Assembly (NCBI RefSeq): GCF_963675165.1
Contig: NC_087393.1
Location: forward strand, 1,617,502-1,681,501
From: Halichondria panicea
Lineage: Eukaryota > Porifera > Demospongiae > Suberitida > Halichondriidae
Direction of reading: 5' to 3'
DNA: 64,000 bases
Position numbers and translations under genes: made by a program
The notes under the pieces: model-generated
Databases searched by the model: none
What the model saw: only the letters and a program-made list of their open reading frames with translations
What the model was told of the DNA's origin: nothing
Shown: positions 35,774 to 57,455 of the stretch, piece by piece
How the letters are laid out: every line of letters begins with the position of its first letter
Position numbering within the stretch: the first letter of the stretch is position 1

Positions 35774-36287
35774 GAGTAAACAATGGAACTTCGCACGACA
35801 CGTATTTTTGAACGATTTAGCACTACGGTAAGCAAAAACAAACAGCGATATGCAGAATCTGACCCTACACTGCTGTACACAACCATCCACGTGGGTGCTA
35901 AAAGTGCTGATTCAGCACTTACTGTTCGAAAGTTTATTGTTTGTTTTGAGTAGCAGTGAAGTAATTTTAGTGTTGCTTATGTTCACTACATACTAAATAG
36001 GACGTACTAAAGCTGATGGGAAGCTCGATATTAGCTAATTAAAGCGGCAAGTACCTCGTTCGGGGATACATTACTTTTTCGAAATTCCAACTATCGCACA
36101 CTTTTGTTTTCTGGATTATTACGTCATCATTGCAAGAGCTACGACGTTGCTATTCAACCCAGCTTGTTCCTAAGGCATGTAAGTCGGCTTGTGTAGGGTC
36201 AGATTCTGCATATCGCTTTTTGTTTTTGCTTACCGTGGTGCTAAATCGTTCGAAAATACGTGTCATGCGAAGTTCCATTGTTTACTC
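35774..36287. mobile_element. 514-bp TIR element, TA target site, about 97-bp inverted ends
   Basis: Both ends read GAGTAAACAATGGAACTTCG (reverse complement on the right) and the arms match for about 97 bp with few mismatches. Flanked by TA (35772-35773, 36288-36289). The copy-C paralogous site near 61456 reads GGGTATAGCTATAATT with no insert. No transposase frame. Confidence 0.93.
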
Positions 36288-36539
36288 TAGCTATAATTAT
36301 ATGGATATAGTCTGTTGTGATGATGAAATATTTTTAATCTGTCACAACAGTTAAGATTTGTCATGACTTCAAAACAGGGGGGGGTGCACTAATTCAAGAG
36401 CTTGATATTAATACGAAGCTAACTAGTGTTCAAGCTGGCGCTGTGCTAATGCCTCTCGCCATGATTTGCTTTCGCTCAACAGTATAGAAGAGAAAGTATA
36501 GAAGAGGAAAAAGTGTATAAAATAATCTGTCTAAAACTG

Positions 36540-37294
36540 ACTTGCAATTGTATAATTATGGTATCATTGTTGTGTTTTGTGGCTGCTTATACCAGGACCT
36601 CAAGGATCTAGGAAGCAACAAAGAAGAAGATTTTGTTTTCAATTAATTATAAGCGGAAGTGCATAATTATTTCATAAAGTTAGCTTATCTATATAAAGCC
36701 ACTGAGAAGAAAAGACTTATTACATGCATCTATTGTTGTATTATGTGGCTCTAATACCAGGACCTCAAGAAAGAAGAAAATTGGATCTGTAGTTCATGCA
36801 GTGTATAATTATAATATTTAAGAAGAAAAGACTTGTGTACATGCATATTGTTATCTATAGTAGTGTTTTGTGGCTTACCAGGCCCTCAAGAAAAATATGA
36901 TTCTGGTCTGGGGAATGAGCGCGCATGCGCATTACATCCATAGGAATAATTAAAGGGTGTGTCCAAAGAGATCAATTTCACAAATGGCTACTGCTAGCTA
37001 GCTGTTTTAACAGGTATTTTCTGAGTCTTGTAGCTAACAAAAAGCTAGCGCTTTAGTGCAAGGCTAACTCATATGTTGAATAGAAAGTTTGTGCGGACAG
37101 ATGATGCTATGAAAGATTCTGAAGAGACTGCAACAGCCTTCAATGTGAGTCAAACTAGCCATAACTCGAGAAAGAAGCTTTAGTTTGCTAATCCACGAAT
37201 CAAAATCCAAGAGAACGTGGCTAGAAGCCTATAGAAGCTGTTAGTTTTCGTCGCATTGCAACCGTTGAGCAGTTACAGCTGGAACAGACACACA

Positions 37295-37330
<36 letters not shown>

Positions 37331-37376
37331 CAGCTTTACCGTATCCCTCGTGCGGCTACGCCTCGAGGCATAATTA
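36540..37376. repeat. Insertion with degenerate tandem units and a GT/CA-core repeat
   Basis: About 36425-37376 is absent from the paralogous flank of copy C. It contains about three units of roughly 130-150 bp (36555-36905; motifs TGTTTTGTGGCT, ACCAGGACCTCAAG, AGAAGAAAAGACTT), then a reversed member of the dispersed GT-core family (37010-37376) with a CA run at about 37292-37328. Confidence 0.65.
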
Positions 37377-37396
37377 ACTCAACAAATTGAAAAACT

Positions 37397-40300
37397 GGTT
37401 GGTACTTGATATAAGACTCACGAATATAGCTGAATCAGCAATAAACTACAATATAATTACAGTAGTTCCTACAGTTCCACAGTTCCACAATTCCATGGTT
37501 CCACCGTTCCATGGTTCCACCGTTCCATGGTTCCATGGTTCCATAGTTCCATGGTTCCACCGTTCCATGGTTCCATAGTTCCATGGTTCCACCGTTCCAT
37601 GGTTCCACGGTTCCATGGTTCCACCGTTCCATGGTTCCATGGTTCCACAGTTCCATGGTTCCACAGTTTCATGGTTCCACCGTTCCATGGTTCCACAGTT
37701 CCATGGTTCCACAGTTCCACGGTTCCACCGTTCCATGGTTCCATAGTTCCATGGTTCCACAGTTCCATGGTTCCACCGTTCCATGGTTCCATAGTTCCAT
37801 GGTTCCATGGTTCCACCGTTCCATGGTTCCATGGTTCCACAGTTCCATGGTTCCACAGTTCCATGGTTCCACCGTTCCATGGTTCCATGGTTCCACCGTT
37901 CCATGGTTTCATGGTTCCACAGTTCCATGGTTCCACCGTTCCATGGTTCCATGGTTCCACGGTTCCATGGTTTCACAGTTCCACGGTTCCACAGTTCCAC
38001 CGTTCCACCGTTCCATGGTTCCATGGTTCCATAGTTCCACGGTTCCACAGTTCCATGGTTCCACAGTTCCATGGTTCCACCGTTCCATGGTTCCACCGTT
38101 CCATAGTTCCATGGTTCCATGGTTCCATGGTTCCATGGTTCCATAGTTCCATGGTTCCACAGTTCCATGGTTCCACCGTTCCATGGTTCCACAGTTCCAT
38201 GGTTCCACAGTTCCATGGTTCCACCGTTCCATGGTTCCACAGTTCCATGGTTCCACCGTTCCATTGTTCCATAGTTCCATGGTTCCATGGTTCCACAGTT
38301 CCACAGTTCCATGGTTCCACAGTTTTATGGTTCCACCGTTCCACCGTTCCATAGTTCCATGGTTCCACAGTTCCATGGTTCCACGGTTCCATGGTTCCAC
38401 AGTTCCATGGTTCCACAGTTCCATGGTTCCACCGTTCCACAGTTCCATGGTTCCACCGTCCACCGTTCCATGGTTCCATAGTTCCATGGTTCCACAGTTC
38501 CATGGTTCCATGGTTCCACAGTTCCATGGTTCCACAGTTCCATGGTTCCACCGTTCCATAGTTCCATGGTTCCATGGTTCCATAGTTCCATGGTTCCACA
38601 GTTCCATGGTTCCATTGTTCCATGGTTCCACAGTTCCATGGTTCCACAGTTCCATGGTTCCATCGTTCCATGGTTCCACAGTTCCATGGTTTCACCGTTC
38701 CACCGTTCCATGGTTCCATAGTTCCATGGTTCCATGGTTCCACAGTTCCACAGTTCCATGGTTCCACAGTTTTATGGTTTCACTGTTCCACCGTTCCATA
38801 GTTCCATGGTTCCACAGTTCCATGGTTCCACCGTTCCATGGTTCCATGGTTCCACAGTTCCATGGTTCCACAGTTCCATGGTTCCACCGTTCCATGGTTC
38901 CACCGTCCACCGTTCCATGGTTCCATAGTTCCACAGTTCCACAGTTCCATAGTTCCATGGTTCCACAGTTCCATGGTTCCACAGTTCCATGGTTCCACCG
39001 TTCCATAGTTCCATGGTTCCACAGTTCCATGGTTCCACAGTTCCATGATTCTACCGTTCCATGGTTCCATAGTTCCATGGTTCCATGGTTCCACAGTTCC
39101 ATGGTTCCACCGTTCCACCGTTCCATGGTTCCACAGTTCCATGGTTCCACAGTTCCATGGTTCCACAGTTCCATGGTTCCACCGTTCCATGGTTCCATAG
39201 TTCCATGGTTCCACAGTTCCATGGTTCCACCGTTCCACCGTTCCATGGTTCCATAGTTCCATGGTTCCACAGTTCCATGGTTCCACAGTTCCATGGTTCC
39301 ACAGTTCCATGGTTCCACCGTTCCACCGTTCCATGGTTCCATAGTTCCATGGTTCCACAGTTCCATGGTTCCATAGTTCCATGGTTCCACAGTTCCATGG
39401 TTCCACAGTTCCATGGTTCCATCGTTCCATAGTTCCATGGTTCCACAGTTCCATGGTTCCACAGTTCCATGGTTCCATCGTTCCACCGTTCCATGGTTCC
39501 ATAGTTCCATGGTTCCACAGTTCCATGGTTCCATCGTTCCATCGTTCCATGGTTCCACAGTTCTATGGTTCCACCGTTCCATGGTTCCATGGTTCTACAG
39601 TTCCATGGTTCCACCGTTCCACCGTTCCATGGTTCCATAGTTCCATAGTTCCATAGTTCCTACAGTTCCATCGTTCCACAGTTCCATGGTTCCACGGTTC
39701 CATAGTTCCATGGTTCCACAGTTCCATGGTTCCACCGTTCCATGGTTCCATGGTTCCACCGTTCCACGGTTCCATGGTTCCATGATTCCACAGTTCCATG
39801 GTTCCACCGTTCCATGGTTCTATGGTTCCACCGTTCCACCGTTCCATAGTTCCACAGTTCCATGGTTCCACCGTTTCATGGTTCCCTGGTTCCACCGTTC
39901 CAAGCGTTCCATGATTTCACGGTTCCATAGTTTCATGGTTCCACAGTTCCACCGTTCCAAGCGTTCCATGGTTCCATAGTTCCATGGTTCCACAGTTCCA
40001 AGGTTCCATGGTTCCATAGTTTCAAGGGTTCCATGGTTCCATAGTTCCAAGTATTCCAAGCGTTCCAAGGTTCCATGGTTCCATAGTTCCATGGTTCCAA
40101 GCGTTCCATAGTTCCTGCTGTTCCATGGTTCCTACTGTTCCTAGGTTCTAAGTGTTCTATGGGTCCAACTTTTCACTTTTCTTCCATGGTTCCATGGTTC
40201 CTACTGTTCCGTGCATGGTTTCTATACTGTTCCTTGTTCCCAGCATTCCATGGTTCCCACTGTTCCTTTAAAAATGTTCAACAATCATGGAACACTTGGA

Positions 40301-42700
40301 ACAATGGAATGCTTGGAACTATGGAACACTTGGAATCATGGAACAGTAGGAACTATGGAACGCTTGGAACCATGGAACAGTAGGAACCATGGAACGCTTG
40401 GAATCATGGAACAGTAGGAATCATGGAACGCTTGGAACTATGGAACCATGGAACGCTTGGAACCATGGAACAGTAGGAATCACGGAATGCTTGGAACTAT
40501 GGAACCATGGAACGCTTGGAACCATGGAACGCTTGGAACTATGGAACTATGGAACCATAAAACCATGGAACTGTGGAACAATGGAACCATGAAACTGTGG
40601 AACCATGGAACGCTTGGAACCATGGAACCGTGGAACTGTGGAACTGTGGAACCATGGAACCATGGAACTGTGGAACAGTGGAACCATGGAACCGTGGAAC
40701 AATGGAACCGTGGAACCATGGATGTGGAACCATGGACGCTTGGAACCATGGAACGCTTGGAACCATGGAACGCTTGGAACTATGGAACTATGAATTGTGG
40801 AACCATGGAACTGTGGAACCATGGAACGCTTGGAATCATGGAACCGTGGAACCATGGAACTGTGGAACGGTGGAACCATGGAACTATGGAACGCTTGGAA
40901 CCATGGAACCATGGAACGCTTGGAACTATGGAACCATAGAACCATGGAACTATGGAACCATGGAACCGTGGAACTGTGGAACCGTGGAACCATGAAACTG
41001 TGGAACCGTGGAACTGTGGAACCGTGGAACTGTGGAACCGTGGAACCATGAAACTGTGGAACGGTGGAACCATGGAACTGTGGAACTATGGAACGCTTGG
41101 AACCATGGAACGCTTGGAACCATTAAATCTTGGAACCGTGAACGGTGGAACCATGGAACGCTTGGAACGATGGAACTGTGGAACCATGAAACTATGGAAC
41201 CGTGGAACCATGGAACGCTTGGAACGGTGGAACCATGGAACTGTTGAACCATGGAACTATGGAACCATGAACTATGGAACCATGGAACGGTGGAACCATG
41301 GAACTGTGGAACCATGGAACTGTGGAACCATGGAACTGTAGGAACTATGGAACTACGGAACCATGGAACCATAGAACGGTGGAAAGGTGGAAAGGTGGAA
41401 CGGTGGAACGGTGGAACGGTGGAACCATGGAACTGTGGAACCATGGAACTGTGGAACCATGAACCATGGAACCATGGAACCATGGAACCGTGGAACGGTG
41501 GAACCGTGGAACTGTGGAACTGTGGAACCATGGAACGGTGGAACCATGGAACTGTGGAACCATGGAACGGTGGAACGGTGGAACGGTGGAACGGTGGAGC
41601 GGTGGAACTGTGGAACCATGGAACTGTGGAACCATGAACCATGGAACTATGGAACGGTGGAACCATGGAACTGTGGAACCATGGAACGGTGGAACCATGG
41701 AACTGTGGAACCATGGAACCATGGAACGGTGGAACCATGGAACTGTGGAACCATGGAACCATGGAACGGTGGAACCATGGAACTGTGGAACCATGGAACG
41801 GTGGAACCATGGAACTGTGGAACCATGGAACTGTGGAACCATGGAACTATGGAACGGTGGAGCGGTGGAACCATGGAACTGTGGAACCATGGAACTGTGG
41901 AACCATGGAACTATGGAACGGTGGAACGGTGGAACCATGGAACTGTGGAACCATGGAACTGTGGAACCATGGAACTGTGGAACCATGGAACGGTGGAACC
42001 ATGGAACCATGGAACGGTGGAACGGTGGAACCATGGAACTATAAAACCATGGAACCATGGAACGGTGGAACCATGGAACCATGGAACGGTGGAACGGTGG
42101 AACCATGGAACTGTGGAACCATGGAACCGTGGAACCATGGAACCATGGAACGGTGGAACGGTGGAACCATGGAACTGTGGAACCATGGAACGGTGGAACT
42201 ATGGAACCATGGAACGGTGGAACGGTGGAACCATGGAACTTTGGAACCATGGAACCATGGAACTATGGAACCATGGAACGGTGGAACCATGGAACTGTGG
42301 AATCATGGAACCATGGAACGGTGGAACCATGGAACCATGGAACGGTGGAACCATGGAACTGTGGAACCATGGAACTGTGGAACCATGGAACCATGGAACG
42401 GTGGAACCATGGAACTGTGGAACCATGGAACGGTGGAACCATGGAACCATGGAACGGTGGAACCATGGAACTGTGGAACCATGGAACTGTGGAACCATGG
42501 AACCATGGAACGGTGGAACCATGGAACTGTGGAACCATGGAACCATGGAACGGTGGAACCATGGAACTGTGGAACCATGGAACCATGGAACGGTGGAACC
42601 ATGGAATTGTGGAACCGTGGAACTGTAGGAACTACTGTAATTATATTGTAGTTTATTGCTGATTCAGCTATATTCGTGAGTCTTATATCAAGTACCAACC
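37397..42700. mobile_element. 5.3-kb foldback element built from an 8-bp satellite, 8-bp target duplication
   Basis: Flanked by direct repeats GAAAAACT (37389-37396, 42701-42708). The paralogous flank of copy C (61610-61617) has one GAAAAACT and no insert. Unique ends of about 80 bp (37397-37478 and 42622-42700) are near-identical reverse complements starting GGTTGGTACTTGATATAAGA. The rest is an 8-bp unit GTTCCAYN: GTTCCATG, GTTCCACC, GTTCCACA, GTTCCATA and rarer forms on the left arm (to about 40230), their reverse complements on the right arm (from about 40280). Near the centre 9-bp variants (GTTCCAAGC) and GTTCCTACT dominate. A short non-repeat loop lies at about 40262-40300. No transposase; long open frames in all six frames are repeat artefacts. 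Confidence 0.95.
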
Positions 42701-42768
42701 GAAAAACTGTTCTATAAGTAATTAATAAAATTAATATGAAGCCACAAATTGAAAAACTGTTCTATAAG

Positions 42769-52811
<10,043 letters not shown>

Positions 52812-53100
52812 GAATCTCCTGGCTATTTTGGTAGACTAGACAGCTACAGGAGCACCCCCATTGACTGAATCCTGGGATCGCCCCTGTATACTGCAAACGT
52901 TTATGAACAGTATAGCTTATCCATAGCATGAAGCCATTCTATGTAGCACTTAGATACATAATAACCAAGTCAAGCAATGTACTTTGCTGTTTTGACTGTA
53001 CTCCACAGCAGGGAAAGAGAAAAGTTGACATAGAGTAATTCAAGCTTAATTAATTCATCTATTTTAGGTAGACTTCTACAATTAAAATAAATAACACTTA
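52812..53100. promoter_or_regulatory. ABCC copy 1 upstream region up to the duplication junction
   Basis: 289 bp between the ABCC start and the point where NAGLU exon 1 homology begins (about 53101). It should contain the ABCC promoter; no specific motif recognised. Confidence 0.4.
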
Positions 53101-53409
53101 CTAGCACTGCCCTGCTGCTAGGTACAGCTGCCTCCCTCCCTGTTAGCACCCAAGGGAGATCCTGTCAAAGCCATCCAGGGCCTTGTGGGGAGAATCTTGA
53201 GTCAAGAATGTGTGGACAAGTTCAGCTATGAGGTCATGCCAGCCACCTCTGATGGATTCACTTGTGGATTGATTTGGGTAGATCGAATATTAAGAACAAA
53301 AAATGCAACTGTTGCATGTGTTGCACCTGTTGCAGCCCCCAGGCCCAAGGAAGGGCGGCTGATTTATACTATGGGCGTGGTTTCCAGTCTAGCAACACTG
53401 CACTGTACT

Positions 53410-53455
53410 TAGCCTCGACTCCAGCCCCTTGAACAACGGCTTGGAATCGAGGCTA
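53410..53455. mobile_element. 46-bp minimal MITE with perfect 9-bp target duplication
   Basis: Flanked by CACTGTACT (53401-53409 and 53456-53464). The element is little more than two inverted ends, TAGCCTCGACTCCAGCC and, reverse complemented, TAGCCTCGATTCCAAGCC. Same end sequence as the 806-bp element at 17838. Confidence 0.85.
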
Positions 53456-53872
53456 CACTGTACTGTGCAGGCAAATCCAACCCGTATGCAAAGGCGCTAT
53501 ATATAGCAGCTCGGAGTTTAATACTAACCTAGATTCCTTGCTCTAGACTAGTTAATAATAGAAAGTCAATCTGGCCAGCTATCCCACTAAAATGTGAATC
53601 GGATCCTGTGCTCTATGTCAGTATCAGTATCAGAGTTCTCTGCCGGTAATACTGAATGTTTACCATGCAGATAAAGAGTGACCGGCTGAACGATGGTGAC
53701 AACGGATTATAATAATTATAATGCCACAAATCAAACATATTATGCATGTAATTATGACCATAACTGGGTAAATAGATAATAATAGTATATACCGTACAAT
53801 TAGTTTTGGCATTATTCAGTTAATCACGGATAACTTTCCAGCTGGTGGATGACAGCTTGGACATATCCAAAC

Positions 53873-55482
53873 TTAGCTCTCGAAAGGCAGCTCCTTCAAA
53901 CCTACACAGGTGTAGTGATACCATCGCCAGCATGAGTCAGCCTCACACCCGACCCACATGCGTTTTCCCTTCTTCGTAAATTTCCCTCCACATTAATTTT
54001 GCTGGCAGTGTTTCTCGTCTTCTGTATAATTATATACAGTAGTACAAAATATTAATGGGCATGGTGACGTGTGCATGAATAAAATGTTGCTGTTGAGAAA
54101 ACAAATTACTGTGTGCATGACAGTGCATGCATGCATGTGTGCATGATTTTTACTTTCACGCTTGAAAGCAGAGGTACGTTTGCAAAAACCATTTTTTAGA
54201 TGCTGCTGTCTTGACCAAACCACATGATGGGTGGAGTTGGCTGAAAAACGCTCTATGAAAAATGCGCCTCTCTACAAAATGCATCTCTCTACAAAATTCA
54301 CCTCTCTAAAAAACGCACCTCTGTACAAAACGTCTCTCTACAAAATTCACCTCTCTAAAAAACGCACCTCTGTGCAAAATGTCGTTCTCTGAAAAATGTA
54401 CCTCTCCAAAAATTGCACCACCTATTTTTTAAAACGCACCTCTCATAAAAAGCAGCACCAAAATGCACTAATGCATGCTGGTGGTATAATCATGCATGCA
54501 TCCTCACATAATTTATATGGACTATGCCGGAAAAGTTACCTGGTATTTTCTTGAGTTTGATGACCGAGTCAACCACTTCAATAGCTATGATCTGTTGTTC
54601 TGCATGCATAATTTATAATAATGCATTCGAGCTCAACATTGACATACTATAATTATTATAGTCCGGTCACCCTATATAATGTACATAATGTATGCATGTA
54701 TGTACATGTATTATTATAAGAATTATAAAATATAGGGACAGTGTCGCATGCAGTGGCCGCAATAGCAAGGTGGCTGCTTTAACAGCCTGCATGCATGCCA
54801 ATTAATTCGTGCCTAGCGAAACAAAAGGTATAATTATATATATAGAGAGGTGACCGTAATTCAAAGAGCCGAGAGTCTATACCGTATAGCGCGAAACACA
54901 TTCTACAAAACGTCCACAAAATGGAACCTCCATTAAAAAATTATTGCTGTTATTTTGCACAATCGTGAAAACCTATAATTTATATAGATGCATGCATAAT
55001 TATAGCTGGTCCCGGCCGACCTATCTCACTTACCAGGGGAGACTTTTTGCTGCAATTCAAGCATTGGGGGATCCTGATGTGGCCTTTGAGTAATGGATGA
55101 AATGGAGGTCTTTTCATCTGCATCATGACGACTGCCCTCAAAATGTTTTTGTAGCTTTCTCGGTTTAATCTTGTGGCAGATTGGAGAAATTGATTGATTG
55201 AGAGCAGCCACAGAATGTTTGTTAATTGGAGTGCTAGTAAAAACTCCTCTTGGTGTCGGCAGAGCTCTCTCTTTTCTCTTCTTTTGAGGATTAAGTAGTG
55301 AGGAATGCTCAATAACGTCGGACCGTGTAGTAAACTCAACTTCATCATTGTCCGATGTAATTGGTGTGATCTGTTGAGAGGTGATCTGTTGAGAGGTGTG
55401 TAATTCTGCCTCAGAACTTGAAGGTGATCCATTCAAAGAAAGTGAGAGGTGTGGTCTCGTGCATCGCTTCTTCTTGGGAGAC
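53873..55482 (-). CDS. Putative gene fragment with PHD-finger-like C-terminus
   Basis: Three exons, phase-consistent: 55034-55482 (low-complexity, Ser/Lys/Gln-rich, KKKR and KKRKER stretches), 54540-54599 (EQQIIAIEVVDSVIKLKKIP), and 53873-53985 ending at a TAA. The last exon encodes WVGCEADSC, then WRWYHYTCVGL, matching the second half of a PHD zinc finger (Cys-Cys, Trp, His-x-x-Cys). The final CxxC pair is absent because of the stop, and the N-terminal Cys pairs are not visible here. The acceptor of the last exon is poor. Immediately upstream is a 24-bp tandem repeat (55570-55641) coding PASSSQQT. It lies wholly inside the 4.2-kb insertion in NAGLU copy C, so it may be a captured gene fragment rather than a working gene. 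Confidence 0.4.
54240..54470. repeat. Degenerate tandem repeat, about 17-19-bp unit
   Basis: Repeated blocks of the form ACCTCTCTACAAAATGC / CACCTCTCTAAAAAACG across about 230 bp, roughly a dozen units. AT-rich, noncoding, within the insertion in NAGLU copy C. Confidence 0.75.
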
Positions 55483-55569
55483 CTACACAACTTGGCAGGA
55501 GAATACAATTATTTCTTCAATGTAACTGCAGCTGTTTGCCTCACATTCCTGCTCTGGTGAGCCTCACGT

Positions 55570-55641
55570 GCAGGAGTTTGTTGAGAGGAGGATGCAGGAA
55601 TTTGTTGAGAGGAGGATGCAGGAGTTTGTTTCAGTTCAGAG
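55570..55641. repeat. Three 24-bp tandem units
   Basis: Units of the form GCAGGAGTTTGTTGAGAGGA plus GGAT; in reverse they read as an eight-residue repeat PASSSQQ(T/I). Followed by an AT microsatellite at about 55648-55668. Confidence 0.7.
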
Positions 55642-55810
55642 GAGGCTATATATATATATAATAATAATGATGACTGCCATGAATTAATTGCACATTAAAA
55701 ATCATGTACGAACAGACTGTCAGACAACTTACCATCCTTCCAAGGTTCGAGAATTGAACCCTCTACTTAACCTCATGACAGCAGAGCAAACATTTGCTTG
55801 GATTTCCAGA

Positions 55811-57080
55811 TGCAACGGTGCAACAGATGCAACGGTGCAACAGATGCAACAGATGCAACAGATGCAACGGTGCAACAGATGCAACGGTGCAACAGATGCA
55901 ACAGATGCAACGGTGCAACAGATGCAACGGTGCAACAGATGCAACGATGCAACAGATGCAGCGGTGCAACAGATGCAACAGATGCAACAGATGCAACGGT
56001 GCAACAGATGCAACAGATGCAACGGTGCAACAGATGCAACGGTGCAACAGATGCAACAGATGCAACAGATGCAATGGTGCAACAGATGCAACAGATGCAA
56101 CAGATGCAACAGATGCAACGGTGCAACGGTGCAACAGATGCAACAGATGCAACGGTGCAACAGGTGCAACGGTGCAACAGATGCAACCGTGGAAAAGATG
56201 CAACAGATGCAACGGTGCAACAGATGCAACAGATGCAACGGTGCAACAGATGCAACGGTGCAACAGGTGCAACGGTGCAACAGATGCAACGGTGCAACAG
56301 GTGCAACGGTGCAACAGATGCAACGGTGCAACAGATGCAACAGATGCAACAGATGCAACGGTGCAACAGATGCAACGGTGCAACAGATGCAACGGTGCAA
56401 CAGATGCAACAGATGCAACAGATGCAACGGTGCAACAGATGCAACAGATGCAACGGTGCAACAGATGCAACAGATGCAACAGATGCAACGGTGCAACAGG
56501 TGCAACGGTGCAACAGATGCAACCGTGGAAAAGATGCAACAGATGCAACGGTGCAACAGATGCAACAGATGCAACAGATGCAACGGTGCAACAGATGCAA
56601 CGGTGCAACAGATGCAACAGATGCAACGGTGCAACAGATGCAACAGATGCAACGGTGCAACAGATGCAACAGATGCAACGGTGCAACAGATGCAATGGTG
56701 CAACAGATGCAACAGATGCAACAGATGCAACGGTGCAACAGATGCAACAGATGCAACGGTGCAACAGATGCAACGGTGCAACAGATGCAACGATGCAACA
56801 GATGCAACGGTGCAACAGATGCAACAGATGCAACAGATGCAACGGTGCAACAGATGCAACAGATGCAACAGATGCAACGGTGCAACAGATGCAACGGTGC
56901 AACAGATGCAACGGTGCAACAGATGCAACAGATGCAACGGTGCAACAGATGCAACAGATGCAACAGTGCAACAGATGCAACGGTGCAACAGATGCAACGG
57001 TGCAACAGATGCAACGGTGCAACAGATGCAACGGTGCAACAGATGCAACGGTGCAACAGATGCAACAGATGCAACGGTGC
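55811..57080. repeat. Satellite array of ATGCAACAG and TGCAACGG-type units
   Basis: About 1.27 kb of alternating 9-bp ATGCAACAG / ATGCAACGG and 8-bp TGCAACAG units, with higher-order blocks; for example an ATGCAACCGTGGAAAAG block occurs at about 56180 and again at 56517. Long open frames occur in five frames because the units lack stops there; they are not genes. Confidence 0.9.
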
Positions 57081-57106
57081 ATGCAATGCAAGTGATCATG
57101 CGTGGA

Positions 57107-57241
57107 CAGAGGAGGCGCGGTGCAGCTCAGGCAATTAGCCTTTGAATAATTATCCGTCCACGTCGTATGTTTTTGCTGAGAGTAATCAAAGGGCTAATTA
57201 CTTGAGCTGCACCGCGCCTGTCGCCTGTCGGACCTCCTCTG
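57107..57241. mobile_element. 135-bp palindromic MITE with 9-bp target duplication
   Basis: Flanked by ATGCGTGGA (57098-57106, 57242-57250). Ends CAGAGGAGG and CCTCCTCTG, then GCGCGGTGCAGCTCA facing its near reverse complement TGAGCTGCACCGCGC. It sits just after the satellite array. Confidence 0.8.
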
Positions 57242-57455
57242 ATGCGTGGACTTAGGCTAAGTCTTAGCCTTGATTCCATACACTCTAAGTAATCGAGGCT
57301 ACTTAAGTACCTCGATTACCAGGCCGCACTAGCTAGTGGGATGGATAGCCTCGAATCCTTGATTATACAGCCACAGTAATGGCGATCCCATGCAACGTGC
57401 TACTGTTGCATTTATGTGCGTACATAATTCGTGTGCCCATATCACGCCATATCTA
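57242..57455. other. Right end of the insertion in NAGLU copy C
   Basis: Contains two more TAGCCTCGA-type ends (about 57265-57301, palindromic, and about 57347-57360), but no gene. The NAGLU exon 1 remainder begins immediately afterwards. Confidence 0.5.

Noticed and set aside
37480-42630. CRISPR-like regular repeats
   Set aside because: Units are 8 bp with no spacers, arms are inverted, and the context is a eukaryotic genome.
37446-42662. Many open frames of 60-413 codons on both strands (repeated PWNHGT or VPWFHSS peptides)
   Set aside because: They exist in all six frames because the 8-bp unit lacks stops; no start context, splice sites or domain. They are satellite artefacts.
55688-57145. 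Open frames of 430-485 codons in five frames (repeated CNGATDATVQQ-like peptides)
   Set aside because: Translation of the ATGCAACAG/TGCAACGG satellite in every stop-free frame; not a gene.
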